Below are positions 18,948 through 27,899 of a stretch of DNA of 64,000 nucleotides, one piece after another. The position numbers and the translations under genes are program-made. The first letter of the stretch is position 1; every line of letters begins with the position of its first letter. Below the pieces are notes generated by a model. The model made no database searches. It was not told the DNA's origin and worked only from the letters and a program-made list of their open reading frames with translations. This DNA comes from JAKAGZ01 sp963748105 (GTDB lineage Bacteria; Bacteroidota; Ignavibacteria; Ignavibacteriales; Ignavibacteriaceae): contig CAVVHP010000011.1 in the NCBI GenBank assembly GCA_963748105.1, forward strand, positions 372,001 to 436,000, in the 5' to 3' direction.

Positions 18948-20495
18948 GCAAAGAATTTTCAGGACTATTTTGTAAACGTAATTACACAAAGGCTTGGAGC
19001 AAAGATTTATAATGATGGGATAAAACATTCTCTCGAACTTCCATATTCATTATTTGAAGACCAGAGAAGCGGACAGACACTTGGAGTTCTTCAAAAAGTA
19101 AGAACCGATGTAGAAAAACTTATAAGCGCGGCAATAAATATTCTCTTTACTTCTTTAGTGGGAATTATTTTTGTAACAGTGTATTCTATAAATGTCTATT
19201 GGCTGATAGCGCCCGTATTTTTTGCTTCAGTTCCATTGCTTGGAATTGTAAGTTCAGTACTTAGCAAGAAAATAAAAAAGATACAAAAAGTTATAGTTGC
19301 AGAAACTACAGCGCTGGCTGGTTCAACAACGGAATCATTGAGAAACATTGAGCTTGTCAAAAGTCTTGGGCTAGGCAATCAGGAGATTGAAAGGCTAAAT
19401 ACCACAACCGATAAAATTCTTCAGTTGGAATTAAGAAAAGTAAAATATATCAGGAGCCTGAGTTTTATTCAGGGGACGATAGTTAATTTTATCAGGACGA
19501 GTATTTTGTTTTTGATGTTGTACCTGATTTATATTCAGGCTATTACAGTGGGCGAATTTTTCTCATTGTTTATTTATTCATTTTTTATTTTTGGTCCCTT
19601 ACAGAGTCTGGGCGATATTATAAATACATACAGAGAAGCAGAAGTATCACTGAGTAATTTCCAGGAAATTTTAGATCTTCCAATCGAAACAAAGCCGGGG
19701 AAACCAGCAGCAATAAGTGAAATAAATTCACTCGAATTTCAAAGGGTTGTATTTAAGCACCAGACAGCAAACAGCAGGGCACTTGATGAAATTTCTTTTG
19801 ATACAAAAAAAGGTGAGACAATTGCATTTGTTGGTCCTTCTGGTTCGGGGAAAACCACTCTTGTAAAATTATTGGTCGGGTTATACACGCCGAAAGCTGG
19901 AAAGATATATTATAACAAATATCCCGGTGAAGAAATTAATTTTGATGATCTGCGTGAAAAAATAAGCTTTGTAACACAGGATACACAACTATTTTCCGGT
20001 ACAATAAAGGAAAATCTTCTTTTTGTTCGCCCGAACGCGTCTGATAAAGAATGTCTGGAAGTGTTAAGAAAAGCTGCTTGTGATAATCTTCTGGCAAGAG
20101 CTGATAAGGGGCTGGATACAATGATAGGGGAAGGTGGTGTTAAAGTTTCGGGAGGAGAAAAACAGAGACTCTCAATTGCAAGGGCTTTGTTAAGGAAACC
20201 AAATTTACTGATCTTTGATGAAGCTACATCAGCATTAGATTCTTTAACTGAAGAAGAAATTACCGGCACAATCAGGGATATTTCGACCAATTCCGAACTA
20301 ATTACTATATTAATTGCCCATCGTCTTTCAACAGTTTTGCACGCCGATAGAATTTATGTACTTGAAAAAGGCAAAATAATTGAATCGGGAAAGCACAGCG
20401 AATTACTGGAAATGAAAGGATTATACTACGCTATGTGGCGACAACAAATCGGTGAAGGTGACAAAACAACTTTGCAGAATTCAACTAAAAATTAA
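18723..20495 (+). CDS. ABC exporter, fused permease-ATPase (MsbA/LmrA type)
   Basis: A 590-residue half-transporter. Six membrane helices cover residues 15-305 (ABC type 1 exporter fold). The nucleotide-binding domain has Walker A GPSGSGKTT at about 371, a Q-loop (FVTQDTQLFSGT), the signature SGGEKQRLS, Walker B LLIFDEATSALD and the H-loop AHRLS. It works as a homodimer exporting lipids, drugs or peptides; the substrate is unknown. The first 225 bp are duplicated 2.5 kb upstream. The region before its ATG has no Shine-Dalgarno box and may not be the ancestral promoter if the insert separated gene and promoter. The DUF885 gene follows after 20 bp. Confidence 0.95.
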   Translation: MKLLYSYLKNYWKLVILALFLAAINQVFSLLDPWIFRIVIDKYATKFSQYTTAEFFKGVSLLLAAAVGVAFISRLAKNFQDYFVNVITQRLGAKIYNDGIKHSLELPYSLFEDQRSGQTLGVLQKVRTDVEKLISAAINILFTSLVGIIFVTVYSINVYWLIAPVFFASVPLLGIVSSVLSKKIKKIQKVIVAETTALAGSTTESLRNIELVKSLGLGNQEIERLNTTTDKILQLELRKVKYIRSLSFIQGTIVNFIRTSILFLMLYLIYIQAITVGEFFSLFIYSFFIFGPLQSLGDIINTYREAEVSLSNFQEILDLPIETKPGKPAAISEINSLEFQRVVFKHQTANSRALDEISFDTKKGETIAFVGPSGSGKTTLVKLLVGLYTPKAGKIYYNKYPGEEINFDDLREKISFVTQDTQLFSGTIKENLLFVRPNASDKECLEVLRKAACDNLLARADKGLDTMIGEGGVKVSGGEKQRLSIARALLRKPNLLIFDEATSALDSLTEEEITGTIRDISTNSELITILIAHRLSTVLHADRIYVLEKGKIIESGKHSELLEMKGLYYAMWRQQIGEGDKTTLQNSTKN

Positions 20496-20515
20496 GTGGT
20501 TGATAAAAAACTAAT

Positions 20516-21850
20516 ATGAAAAAAATAATTTATTTTATACCTGTTATATTTTTGTTTATCCTTATATCGTGTTCTAACGAAAATAATGCAAATAAAAAAA
20601 GCGGACTTGAAAATAAAATGAATAATATTGCCGAAAATTATGTTAAGGCTGTTTTAAAAGTTGGCCAATATGATCCGGATTATGTTGATGCATATTATGG
20701 CCCCGATAAGTGGAAGCCGAAGGAATCTATAAAAGATAGTACTGCAGAACTTGAGAATCTTAACGCTGATGTTGACAGCTTACTTAATCAAATGGAAAGT
20801 CTGGGAAAATTTAAGGCTGATGAAATTGAAACCTTAAGATTTCAATTTTTATCAAAACAACTTCTTGCCGTTAAAGCTAAAGTATTTATGCTCCGGGGAG
20901 GCACGTTTCCCTTTGATGAAGAAAGCAAAGCACTGTACGACGCAGTTGGCCCAACTCACGATGTAAAATATTTTAATAATATTATTACAGAACTCGATAA
21001 AGAATTACCCGGTAAAGGGAATATCATAAACAGATTTAATGAATTCCGAAGTAAATTTGTAATTCCAAAAAATAAACTTGATACAGTGTTCAGCGCTGCG
21101 ATTAATGAATGCAGAAAAATCACACTTCAGCACATCAAACTTCCTTCAAATGAAAGTTTTCACGTTGAGTACGTTAGAGATAAACCATGGAGTGGATATA
21201 ACTGGTACAAGGGAAATAGTTACAGCGTTATTCAGGTAAACACGGATTTACCAATTTATATTGACCGCGCAGTTGATCTTGCTGCGCACGAAGGATATCC
21301 CGGTCACCATGTTTATAATACTTTGCTTGAACAAAATTTATATAGAAAAAGAGGCTGGGTGGAGTTTTCAGTCTATCCGCTTTTTAGTCCACAATCATTA
21401 ATTGCCGAGGGTACAGCGAATTACGGCATACAGGTTGTGCTACCGGGAGAAAAAAGAATTAATTTCGAAAAAAATATTTTATTCCCTCTTGCCGGCCTGG
21501 ATCCTTCTAAAGCAGACGAATATTACAAGGTTTTAAAATTAGTTTCAAAACTAGATTACGCCGGAAATGAAGCTGCAAGAAATTATTTGGACGGAAAATT
21601 CACAAAAGAGCAGGCAGTTAGCTGGCTGATGAAATATTCTCTAATGACGAAAGAAAGAGCAGAGCAAAGAGTAAAATTCATCAAAAAGTACAGAAGCTAT
21701 GTAATAAATTATAATCTTGGGCAGGACATCGTAAAAAATTATATAATCTCTCACGGTGGAATAGATGAAGATCCCCAGTTACGCTGGGAATTGTTTACCA
21801 GACTAATATCAACTCCGCAGACACCTTCCGGACTATCTATAAAAAAGTAG
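20516..21850 (+). CDS. DUF885-like zinc-peptidase-type lipoprotein
   Basis: A 444-residue protein with a lipoprotein signal (FLFILISCSN, Cys19). The helical body carries HEGYPGHH at residues 258-265 and a downstream glutamate in LIAEGTANYG, the metal site typical of DUF885 and related gluzincin-like carboxypeptidase folds. It probably sits at the periplasmic face and acts on peptides. The gene begins 20 bp after the ABC exporter and ends with its own stop near the ars operator, so it is likely cotranscribed with the exporter. Confidence 0.8.
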   Translation: MKKIIYFIPVIFLFILISCSNENNANKKSGLENKMNNIAENYVKAVLKVGQYDPDYVDAYYGPDKWKPKESIKDSTAELENLNADVDSLLNQMESLGKFKADEIETLRFQFLSKQLLAVKAKVFMLRGGTFPFDEESKALYDAVGPTHDVKYFNNIITELDKELPGKGNIINRFNEFRSKFVIPKNKLDTVFSAAINECRKITLQHIKLPSNESFHVEYVRDKPWSGYNWYKGNSYSVIQVNTDLPIYIDRAVDLAAHEGYPGHHVYNTLLEQNLYRKRGWVEFSVYPLFSPQSLIAEGTANYGIQVVLPGEKRINFEKNILFPLAGLDPSKADEYYKVLKLVSKLDYAGNEAARNYLDGKFTKEQAVSWLMKYSLMTKERAEQRVKFIKKYRSYVINYNLGQDIVKNYIISHGGIDEDPQLRWELFTRLISTPQTPSGLSIKK

Positions 21851-21895
21851 AATTAACAATTAATTAATTTGGGTGGCGGACAATTTTTATTTATA

Positions 21896-21913
21896 TTTCG
21901 TTAATTAACGAAA
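21896..21913. promoter_or_regulatory. Candidate ArsR operator upstream of arsR
   Basis: The perfect 18-bp palindrome TTTCGTTAATTAACGAAA ends 6 bp before the arsR start codon, where a dimeric ArsR repressor would block initiation. A related palindrome lies in front of the next gene. Confidence 0.75.
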
Positions 21914-21919
21914 CGATAT

Positions 21920-22267
21920 ATGTTAAAAGATAAAACAAAAATATTTAAAGCCCTTTCAGATCCAAACAGGCTCAGAATACTTAAAATGCTGCAAACCAGG
22001 CCGTTATGCGTCTGTGAAATTACGGAAGTTCTGCAACTTGCTACTTCAACTGTTTCAAAACACCTTAGTATTTTAAGGGAAGCGGGCTTTATTTTTGAGG
22101 AAAAAGAGGGAAAATGGGTCAATTATGCTATTAATAGCAGATCATCAGACCAAAGGATCAATTCCATTCTTTCATCTCTTGATTTTTGGATTTCTGACGA
22201 GCAATCCATAATTCTGGATAAGAAAAAAGTATTATCGGTGGATAGAATTACGGTCTGTTCAAAATAA
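21920..22267 (+). CDS. arsR: ArsR-family metalloregulator
   Basis: A 115-residue winged-helix repressor. The N-terminus (IFKALSDPNRLRILKML) is typical. The inducer site CVCEI at about residues 31-35 carries the Cys-x-Cys pair that binds As(III) or Sb(III), and the recognition helix is ATSTVSKHLSILREAG. It releases DNA when arsenite binds, derepressing the downstream genes. The position at the head of trx-arsC-acr3 and the flanking palindromes support this. Confidence 0.93.
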   Translation: MLKDKTKIFKALSDPNRLRILKMLQTRPLCVCEITEVLQLATSTVSKHLSILREAGFIFEEKEGKWVNYAINSRSSDQRINSILSSLDFWISDEQSIILDKKKVLSVDRITVCSK

Positions 22268-22281
22268 TATATTTAATTAAC

Positions 22282-22301
22282 ATTTCGATATTATTCGAAA
22301 T
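22282..22301. promoter_or_regulatory. Second candidate ArsR operator
   Basis: The inverted repeat ATTTCGA - 6 bp - TCGAAAT shares the TTTCG/CGAAA arms of the operator before arsR. It lies between arsR and the thioredoxin-like gene, suggesting a second regulated promoter. Confidence 0.55.
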
Positions 22302-22331
22302 ATAAAATTGAAAAAATACAGGATGGGGACA

Positions 22332-22583
22332 ATGTTACAGATAAAAGTTTTCGGTACCGGCTGCAGTAACTGTAAAAAGTTAGAGGACCTTTGCAACCAG
22401 GTTGTCACAGAAAATAATTTTGATGCGTCGGTTGAAAAGGTTACTGATTTTCAATTGTTCGTTGAAAACGGAATTTTAAGAACGCCGGGACTTATGGTGA
22501 ACGGGAAAGTGTTAAGCCAGGGGAAAATTCCAACAAGGGAAACTCTTGTTCATTGGCTTACCGGTTTAATAAATAACAATTAA
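22332..22583 (+). CDS. Thioredoxin-fold small redox protein (TM0996/MTH895 type)
   Basis: About 83 residues, counted from MLQIKVFGTGCSNC, which matches the family start; an open frame begins 8 codons earlier at a TTG. The active site CSNC is at about residues 11-14 and the cis-proline loop is RTPGLMVNGKV. Such proteins carry electrons or handle thiols and often sit in ars operons, where they could re-reduce the arsenate reductase encoded next. A GGGG box precedes the chosen ATG. Confidence 0.87.
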   Translation: MLQIKVFGTGCSNCKKLEDLCNQVVTENNFDASVEKVTDFQLFVENGILRTPGLMVNGKVLSQGKIPTRETLVHWLTGLINNN

Positions 22584-22592
22584 TGTGTATGT

Positions 22593-23039
22593 ATGAATAA
22601 AATTAAGGTGCTGTTTGTTTGCATCCACAATAGTGCAAGAAGCCAGATGGCAGAAGCATTTTTAAATCACTTTGGGAAGGACAAATTTATCGCTGAAAGT
22701 GCTGGACTTGAACCGGGTATTTTGAATCTGATTGTTGTTAAAGCAATGAATGAAATAGGGATAGATATATCAAGGAATGATACAAAAAGCGTCTTTGATT
22801 TTTTTAAGGAAGGAAGAGCTTATCATTTTGTTATAACTGTATGTGATGAAAGTGCAGCAGAACGATGCCCAGTTTTTCCGGGGATTGCTAAAAAACTTCA
22901 CTGGGGTTTTAAAGACCCGTCCTCAATCGAAGGAACACCCGAAGAGAAGCTTCAGCAAACAAGATTAATCAGGGACCAGATTAAAGCACAAATAGAGGAA
23001 TTTATTATTAATCCGGATATAATAAATCATGGGGCATAA
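22593..23039 (+). CDS. arsC: Arsenate reductase, low-molecular-weight phosphatase type
   Basis: A 148-residue enzyme with the P-loop VCIHNSARSQ (catalytic Cys10, Arg) and further cysteines at the CDESAAERCP segment (about residues 82-91) that form the disulfide relay. It reduces As(V) to As(III), which Acr3 then exports. Electrons probably come from the thioredoxin-like partner upstream. It overlaps the acr3 start by 11 bp. Confidence 0.93.
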   Translation: MNKIKVLFVCIHNSARSQMAEAFLNHFGKDKFIAESAGLEPGILNLIVVKAMNEIGIDISRNDTKSVFDFFKEGRAYHFVITVCDESAAERCPVFPGIAKKLHWGFKDPSSIEGTPEEKLQQTRLIRDQIKAQIEEFIINPDIINHGA

Positions 23040-24117
23040 TTCACTCATAAAAAAATTATCATTTCTCGACCGCTATTTAACGTTGTGGATTTTCCTCGCA
23101 ATGTTTGCGGGTGTGTTTTCTGGTTATCTTTTCCCCCCTGTTGTTGATTTCTGGAATTCATTTCAGAGCGGCACTACAAATATTCCAATTGCTATCGGAT
23201 TGATTCTGATGATGTATCCTCCACTTGCAAAAGTGAAATATGAGGAACTGCCCGATGTCTTTAAGAACGTTAAAATTTTAATTTTATCATTAGTGCAAAA
23301 CTGGATCGTCGGTCCTATTTTAATGTTTTTGCTCGCAATAGTTCTGCTTCCAGATCATCCCGACTATATGGCCGGATTAATAATGATAGGACTCGCAAGA
23401 TGTATTGCAATGGTAATTGTCTGGAATCAACTTGCAAAAGGTGATACTGAATACGCAGCAGGATTGGTTGCCTTTAATTCAATTTTTCAGGTTCTATTCT
23501 TTTCATTATATGCTTACGTATTTTTGACTGTTTTACCGGGCTGGCTTGGACTTAAATCATTCGAAGTTAATATTACAATAGGGCAGATTGCCGAGAGCGT
23601 ACTGATTTATCTCGGGATACCTTTCTTTGGCGGAATGTTGACCCGTTTTATAATGCTAAAAGTGAAAAGCAAAGAATGGTATGAAACGAAATTTATTCCC
23701 AGGATCAGCCCAATTACTTTAATAGCGCTCCTGTTTACAATTTTTGTGATGTTTTCATTAAAAGGCGAATACATTGTAAAAATACCGATAGATGTAATCA
23801 GAATTGCTATTCCACTGGTCTTTTATTTTGTGATAATGTTTTTTGTTTCTTTTTATATGGGAAGAAAAATAGGAGCAGATTATTCAAAAACTACAACACT
23901 ATCATTTACGGCAGCCAGTAATAATTTTGAATTAGCGATAGCCGTGGCTATTGCTGTATTCGGTATAAACTCCGGGGAAGCTTTCGCCGCTGTAATCGGT
24001 CCGCTTGTAGAAGTACCGGTTTTAATAAGTCTGGTTAACGTGTCTCTATGGCTTCAGAAAAAATATTTTAAGAATGTTGAGGAAGGAACAGTAAAACCAC
24101 CTGACCTTTGTCTTTAA
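23029..24117 (+). CDS. acr3: ACR3-family arsenite efflux permease
   Basis: A 362-residue transporter with ten predicted membrane helices. Hallmarks are MIGLARCIAMVIVWNQLAKGD with the essential Cys of the fourth helix, and SFTAASNNFELAIAVAIAVFG. It extrudes arsenite driven by the proton motive force. It follows arsC with overlapping ends and precedes a second permease gene that is broken. Confidence 0.95.
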   Translation: MGHNSLIKKLSFLDRYLTLWIFLAMFAGVFSGYLFPPVVDFWNSFQSGTTNIPIAIGLILMMYPPLAKVKYEELPDVFKNVKILILSLVQNWIVGPILMFLLAIVLLPDHPDYMAGLIMIGLARCIAMVIVWNQLAKGDTEYAAGLVAFNSIFQVLFFSLYAYVFLTVLPGWLGLKSFEVNITIGQIAESVLIYLGIPFFGGMLTRFIMLKVKSKEWYETKFIPRISPITLIALLFTIFVMFSLKGEYIVKIPIDVIRIAIPLVFYFVIMFFVSFYMGRKIGADYSKTTTLSFTAASNNFELAIAVAIAVFGINSGEAFAAVIGPLVEVPVLISLVNVSLWLQKKYFKNVEEGTVKPPDLCL

Positions 24118-24133
24118 TTTTAATTCGTGGGGA

Positions 24134-25181
24134 ATGTTTTTGGAACATATAATCAAATTAGATAATAAAACAAAAATTTCCCTGGTTTTGTTTTTGTTGC
24201 CGGCCTGGGTATTGTTATATTTTTCTCTTGAAACGCTCACCGATCTTTTTGTCTTCGATTTGCTTATACTTTCAAATGATTCACATCTTACCTCAGCGGT
24301 TAGTTTTTTTGTTTTTGAAGTCCCAAAAGTTCTGCTTCTGCTTTTACTTAATAGTTTTTGTGGTAGGAATAATCAGGACATATTTTTCACCTGAAAAAAC
24401 AAGAAGATTGCTGGGTGGGAAAATCGAATTAGCCGGGAACGGTCTGGCTGGATGTTCTGGGAATCGTTACTCCTTTTTGTTCGTGTTCTGCAATACCATT
24501 GTTTCTTGGGCTTTGTTGAATCCGGTGTACCTCTTGGGGTTACTTTTTCTTTCCTGATTGCTGCTCCAATGATAAATGAAATTGCGGTTGTATTGCTCTT
24601 CGGTTTATTTGGATGGAAGACGGCGGTAATTTATATGGTAACCGGTCTTGCAATAGCAATTCTTGCAGGGTACGTTATCGGGAAGTTGAAACTCGAAAGA
24701 TATGTTGAAGACTGGGTTTATAAAATCAAGGCGGGAAATGTAGAAATAATCGAGGAAAGAATTTCTTTCTCCCAAAGAATTGATGAAGGATTTACTGCCG
24801 TTAAAGAAATTGTTGGCAAGGTCTGGATATACATAGTGCTTGGAATTGCAGTTGGAGCTGCCATACACGGGTATGTGCCTGAAAATTTTATGGCCGGGCT
24901 TATGGGCAAAGTCGGCCTGGTGGTCCGTCCCTGCCGCAGTGCTTCTGGGTGTTCCTATGTACTCGAATGCCGCCGGGATAATTCCTATCGTGCAGGCTTT
25001 GCTGGAAAAAGGAGCTTCACTCGGAACTGTGCTTGCCTTTATGATGAGTGTAATCGGGCTTTCGCTTCCTGAAACAATAATTCTAAAAAAGGTGTTAAAA
25101 ATTCAGCTCATCTTGGTTTTCGTGGGGGTTGTTGCGGCCGGAATAATCATAGTCGGCCTGGTGTTTAATTTACTCTTATAA
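24134..25181 (+). pseudogene. ArsP/DUF318-type permease gene with four +1 frameshifts
   Basis: Reading across frames restores a permease of about 348 residues, PF03773-like: the TPFCSCSAIP motif, FVESGVPLGVTFSFLIAAPMINE, and the second half AWWSVPAAVLLGVPMYSNAAG. Four single-base insertions break it: in the T5 run near 24355-24359, in GG at about 24441, C at 24511, and G at about 24911. No nonsense substitutions are seen. Intact relatives export organoarsenicals or metals. The lack of other damage means either very recent inactivation or sequencing error; if corrected this would be the fifth ars gene. Confidence 0.85.
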
Positions 25182-25389
25182 TAATTTACCAGTTCTAACT
25201 TTGTACAAAGCTAAGCTATTGTAATAAATAGCATTAACACGAACATTCGTTTTTGGCATACCACCCATCATTAATTCCGGTTAATGCGTCCCTTTTACTT
25301 AAATTTCTTTATGAAATGTTAAACCAAACAAGCATGTTTTGCTGTCAAATTTGCAGTTTCAATAACATAATTTATTCACAGGAACAGCA

Positions 25390-25773
25390 ATGAAAATCAA
25401 AATAATTATAAACAGCGTTGTAATCATATCTTTATTGTTATTAGCCGGAGCAAAAATACAGGCACAGGGCATGGCGCAAAGGCCCGATCGTGTGGAACAA
25501 TTGAAAAAGGAACTTTCATTAACCGATAAACAGGTTGAAAAAGTTAAAGACATTTATGCAAAATCACGCGAAGAAATGATGAATGCCCGCGAAGAGAATA
25601 TGGGTGATAGGGATGCAATGCGAAAAGCGTTCAGGGATAATACAGACAAGACAAATAAAAAAGTTGAAAAGGTTCTTACTCTGGCCCAGAAGAAAAAATT
25701 TGATGTGCTAAAAAAGCAGTGGCGCAAGCAAATGGAAAAAAGAAAGCAAAATATGCGTCAAAGAAACAATTAA
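25390..25773 (+). CDS. Spy/CpxP-like periplasmic helical protein
   Basis: A 127-residue protein with a signal peptide (to about AQG, residue 25) and then a charged all-helical body with LKKELSLTDKQVEKVKDIYAK, resembling the LTxxQ motif of Spy/CpxP chaperones, and a very basic, Met/Gln-rich end. Such proteins bind envelope stress ligands or metals. It starts 38 bp upstream of the macA-like gene, suggesting a shared efflux operon. Confidence 0.75.
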   Translation: MKIKIIINSVVIISLLLLAGAKIQAQGMAQRPDRVEQLKKELSLTDKQVEKVKDIYAKSREEMMNAREENMGDRDAMRKAFRDNTDKTNKKVEKVLTLAQKKKFDVLKKQWRKQMEKRKQNMRQRNN

Positions 25774-25810
25774 TTATTAGTAATAGAATTAACGGGTTTT
25801 AAATAAAACA

Positions 25811-27130
25811 ATGAAAAAATTATTCAAATCAAAACTGTTCCTAGTGGCAATATCTTTGATAGTATTGTTTACCGCAGGATACTGGTACCTTTCTTCCTCC
25901 GATACAAACACTACCGAGAAATACAGGTTTACAAATATTGAGAAAGGTGATCTCGAATCAATCGTTTCGAGCACCGGTACACTTAGTGCTGTTACGACCG
26001 TTCAGGTTGGAAGCCAGGTATCGGGGACAGTCTCAAAAATGTACGTCGATTTTAATTCAAAGGTAAGAAAGGGACAACTAATTGCTCTTATTGATACAAC
26101 AATATTGTATGCGAACTATAAAGATTCAGAAACTTCGCTGGCAAAGGCAAAAGCTCAACTCGAACAATCAACGAATGACTTTAACAGGATGAAGGTAATG
26201 TATGAAAAAAATCTTGTTGCGCAGAGTGATTACGACCTGTCTAAGTATAACTATTCAATTGCCGTTGCAAATTTACAATCGGCCGAGCTGAGCCTGGAAA
26301 GAGCTAAAACGAATCTTGGTTACGCGTACATCAAAGCCCCGATTGACGGAACAGTAATTGCCAGGAATGTTGATGCGGGACAGACAGTTGCTGCGAGCTT
26401 CTCCGCGCCGGTTTTATTCCTTATTGCCAATGATCTTTCAAAGATGCAGATACTGGCAAATGTTGATGAAAGTGATATCGGACAGATTAAGGACGGGCAG
26501 CAGGTGCGTTTTACAGTTCAGGCGTATCCGAATAAAAAATTTACGGGTGTGGTCGACCAGATAAGGCTTTCACCAACAACGGTTCAGAACGTTGTTAATT
26601 ATACCGTGGTAATAAATGTTTCAAACAAAGATGGATTCCTATTGCCGGGAATGACGGCAACGATTGATTTTCTTATTGAAAGCGCGCACGATGTACTAAA
26701 AGTTTTGAACTCTGCCCTTCGTTTAAAACCAAATAACGAAATGATGAGTGTTATACAGAAAAAGCAGGAAGAAAGAATGAACAGCCTGCCGGATTCCGTA
26801 AAGGCGAAAATAAAAGAAAGAACGGCGCAGGGAGGCAGCGGTCAGCGGGGTGGAGGTTTTATGCAGAGAATGTTCTCCGGTGGAGGAGCCAATGGAGGTG
26901 CAAGAAAATTTGCCCAGCTCTGGTACCTTGATGATAAGGGGCAGCTTAATTTTACACCTGTTAAGTTGGGGATTTCAGACGGTCAGTACACTGAAGTTAT
27001 TACAGATAAAATTAAAGCGGGTCAGCAGGTTATAAATGGTATACTTATAACAGATGCAGAGACTGGTACAAGCTCTTCACCTTTTCAAAATAATAATAAT
27101 GAGCCACGTCAATTCAGGCGTGGATTTTAA
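25811..27130 (+). CDS. macA: MacA-like periplasmic adaptor of a tripartite ABC efflux pump
   Basis: A 439-residue membrane fusion protein. It has an N-terminal anchor, a biotinyl-lipoyl half-motif (TVQVGSQVSGTVSKMYVD), a helical hairpin at about residues 95-160, then beta-barrel (IGQIKDGQQVRFTVQAYP) and membrane-proximal domains. A Gly/Arg-rich stretch near 345-365 is unusual. It bridges the MacB transporter to an outer-membrane channel, which is not encoded in the window. Confidence 0.9.
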   Translation: MKKLFKSKLFLVAISLIVLFTAGYWYLSSSDTNTTEKYRFTNIEKGDLESIVSSTGTLSAVTTVQVGSQVSGTVSKMYVDFNSKVRKGQLIALIDTTILYANYKDSETSLAKAKAQLEQSTNDFNRMKVMYEKNLVAQSDYDLSKYNYSIAVANLQSAELSLERAKTNLGYAYIKAPIDGTVIARNVDAGQTVAASFSAPVLFLIANDLSKMQILANVDESDIGQIKDGQQVRFTVQAYPNKKFTGVVDQIRLSPTTVQNVVNYTVVINVSNKDGFLLPGMTATIDFLIESAHDVLKVLNSALRLKPNNEMMSVIQKKQEERMNSLPDSVKAKIKERTAQGGSGQRGGGFMQRMFSGGGANGGARKFAQLWYLDDKGQLNFTPVKLGISDGQYTEVITDKIKAGQQVINGILITDAETGTSSSPFQNNNNEPRQFRRGF

Positions 27131-27149
27131 AATTACGGGAATTGAAATA

Positions 27150-27899
27150 TTGGAAACCATAATTCAGACAAAGAATTTAATTAAGGATTATCACACGGGT
27201 GATATAACCGTAAGAGCTTTAAAGGGAATTAACCTGGAAATTCATAAAGGTGAATTTGTAGCAATAATGGGAGCCTCCGGTTCTGGTAAATCGACACTAA
27301 TGAATATACTCGGCTGCCTGGATGTACCTTCTGGTGGGGATTATATACTTGATAAAGTTCAGGTAAATAAATTATCCAAGAAAGAACTAGCCGATATCAG
27401 GAATCAAAAAATAGGTTTTGTGTTCCAGGGGTATAATTTGCTTTCTAGAACATCAGCGCTGGAAAATGTTGAAATGCCCCTCTTATATAACAGGAGCGTT
27501 CATTATCCGGATCCCGCTAAACTCGCAATTTCAGCTCTTACAAAGGTAGGTCTTGGCGACAGAGTGCATCATCATCCAAACCAGCTTTCCGGCGGGCAGC
27601 AGCAGCGGGTTGCAATAGCGAGATCATTAATTAACAACCCCGCAGTAATACTTGCGGATGAACCTACCGGTAATCTTGATACAAAAACTTCAATAGAGGT
27701 ATTATCAATTTTCCAGGAATTGAACGACCAGGGGATCACCGTTCTGCTTATCACGCATGAGCACGATATAGCTTATTACGCAAAAAGAATTATTGAAGTT
27801 CGCGACGGTTTAATTCTAAAAGACTACCAGGTTGAAAAGAGAAAAAATGCCGTCGAGGACCTGGCAAACTTTAAAGTGGAAGAAATAGAGATTATATGA
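27150..27899 (+). CDS. MacB-type ABC ATPase (LolD/MacB family)
   Basis: About 250 residues from TTG 27150, which lies 9 bases after ACGGGA; the open frame reaches back to 27054 but would overlap macA by 77 bp with non-family sequence. Walker A GASGSGKST, Q-loop FVFQGYNLL, signature LSGGQQQRVAIARSL, Walker B ILADEPTGNLD and an H-loop are present. It powers the MacB permease encoded next, with which it overlaps by 4 bp. The ATPase and permease are separate genes here. Confidence 0.92.
   Translation: METIIQTKNLIKDYHTGDITVRALKGINLEIHKGEFVAIMGASGSGKSTLMNILGCLDVPSGGDYILDKVQVNKLSKKELADIRNQKIGFVFQGYNLLSRTSALENVEMPLLYNRSVHYPDPAKLAISALTKVGLGDRVHHHPNQLSGGQQQRVAIARSLINNPAVILADEPTGNLDTKTSIEVLSIFQELNDQGITVLLITHEHDIAYYAKRIIEVRDGLILKDYQVEKRKNAVEDLANFKVEEIEII

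Noticed and set aside
27054..27149. Upstream ATG of the MacB ATPase gene
   Set aside because: It would overlap macA by 77 bp with sequence unlike the family; TTG 27150 has a GGGA box and gives the normal start.
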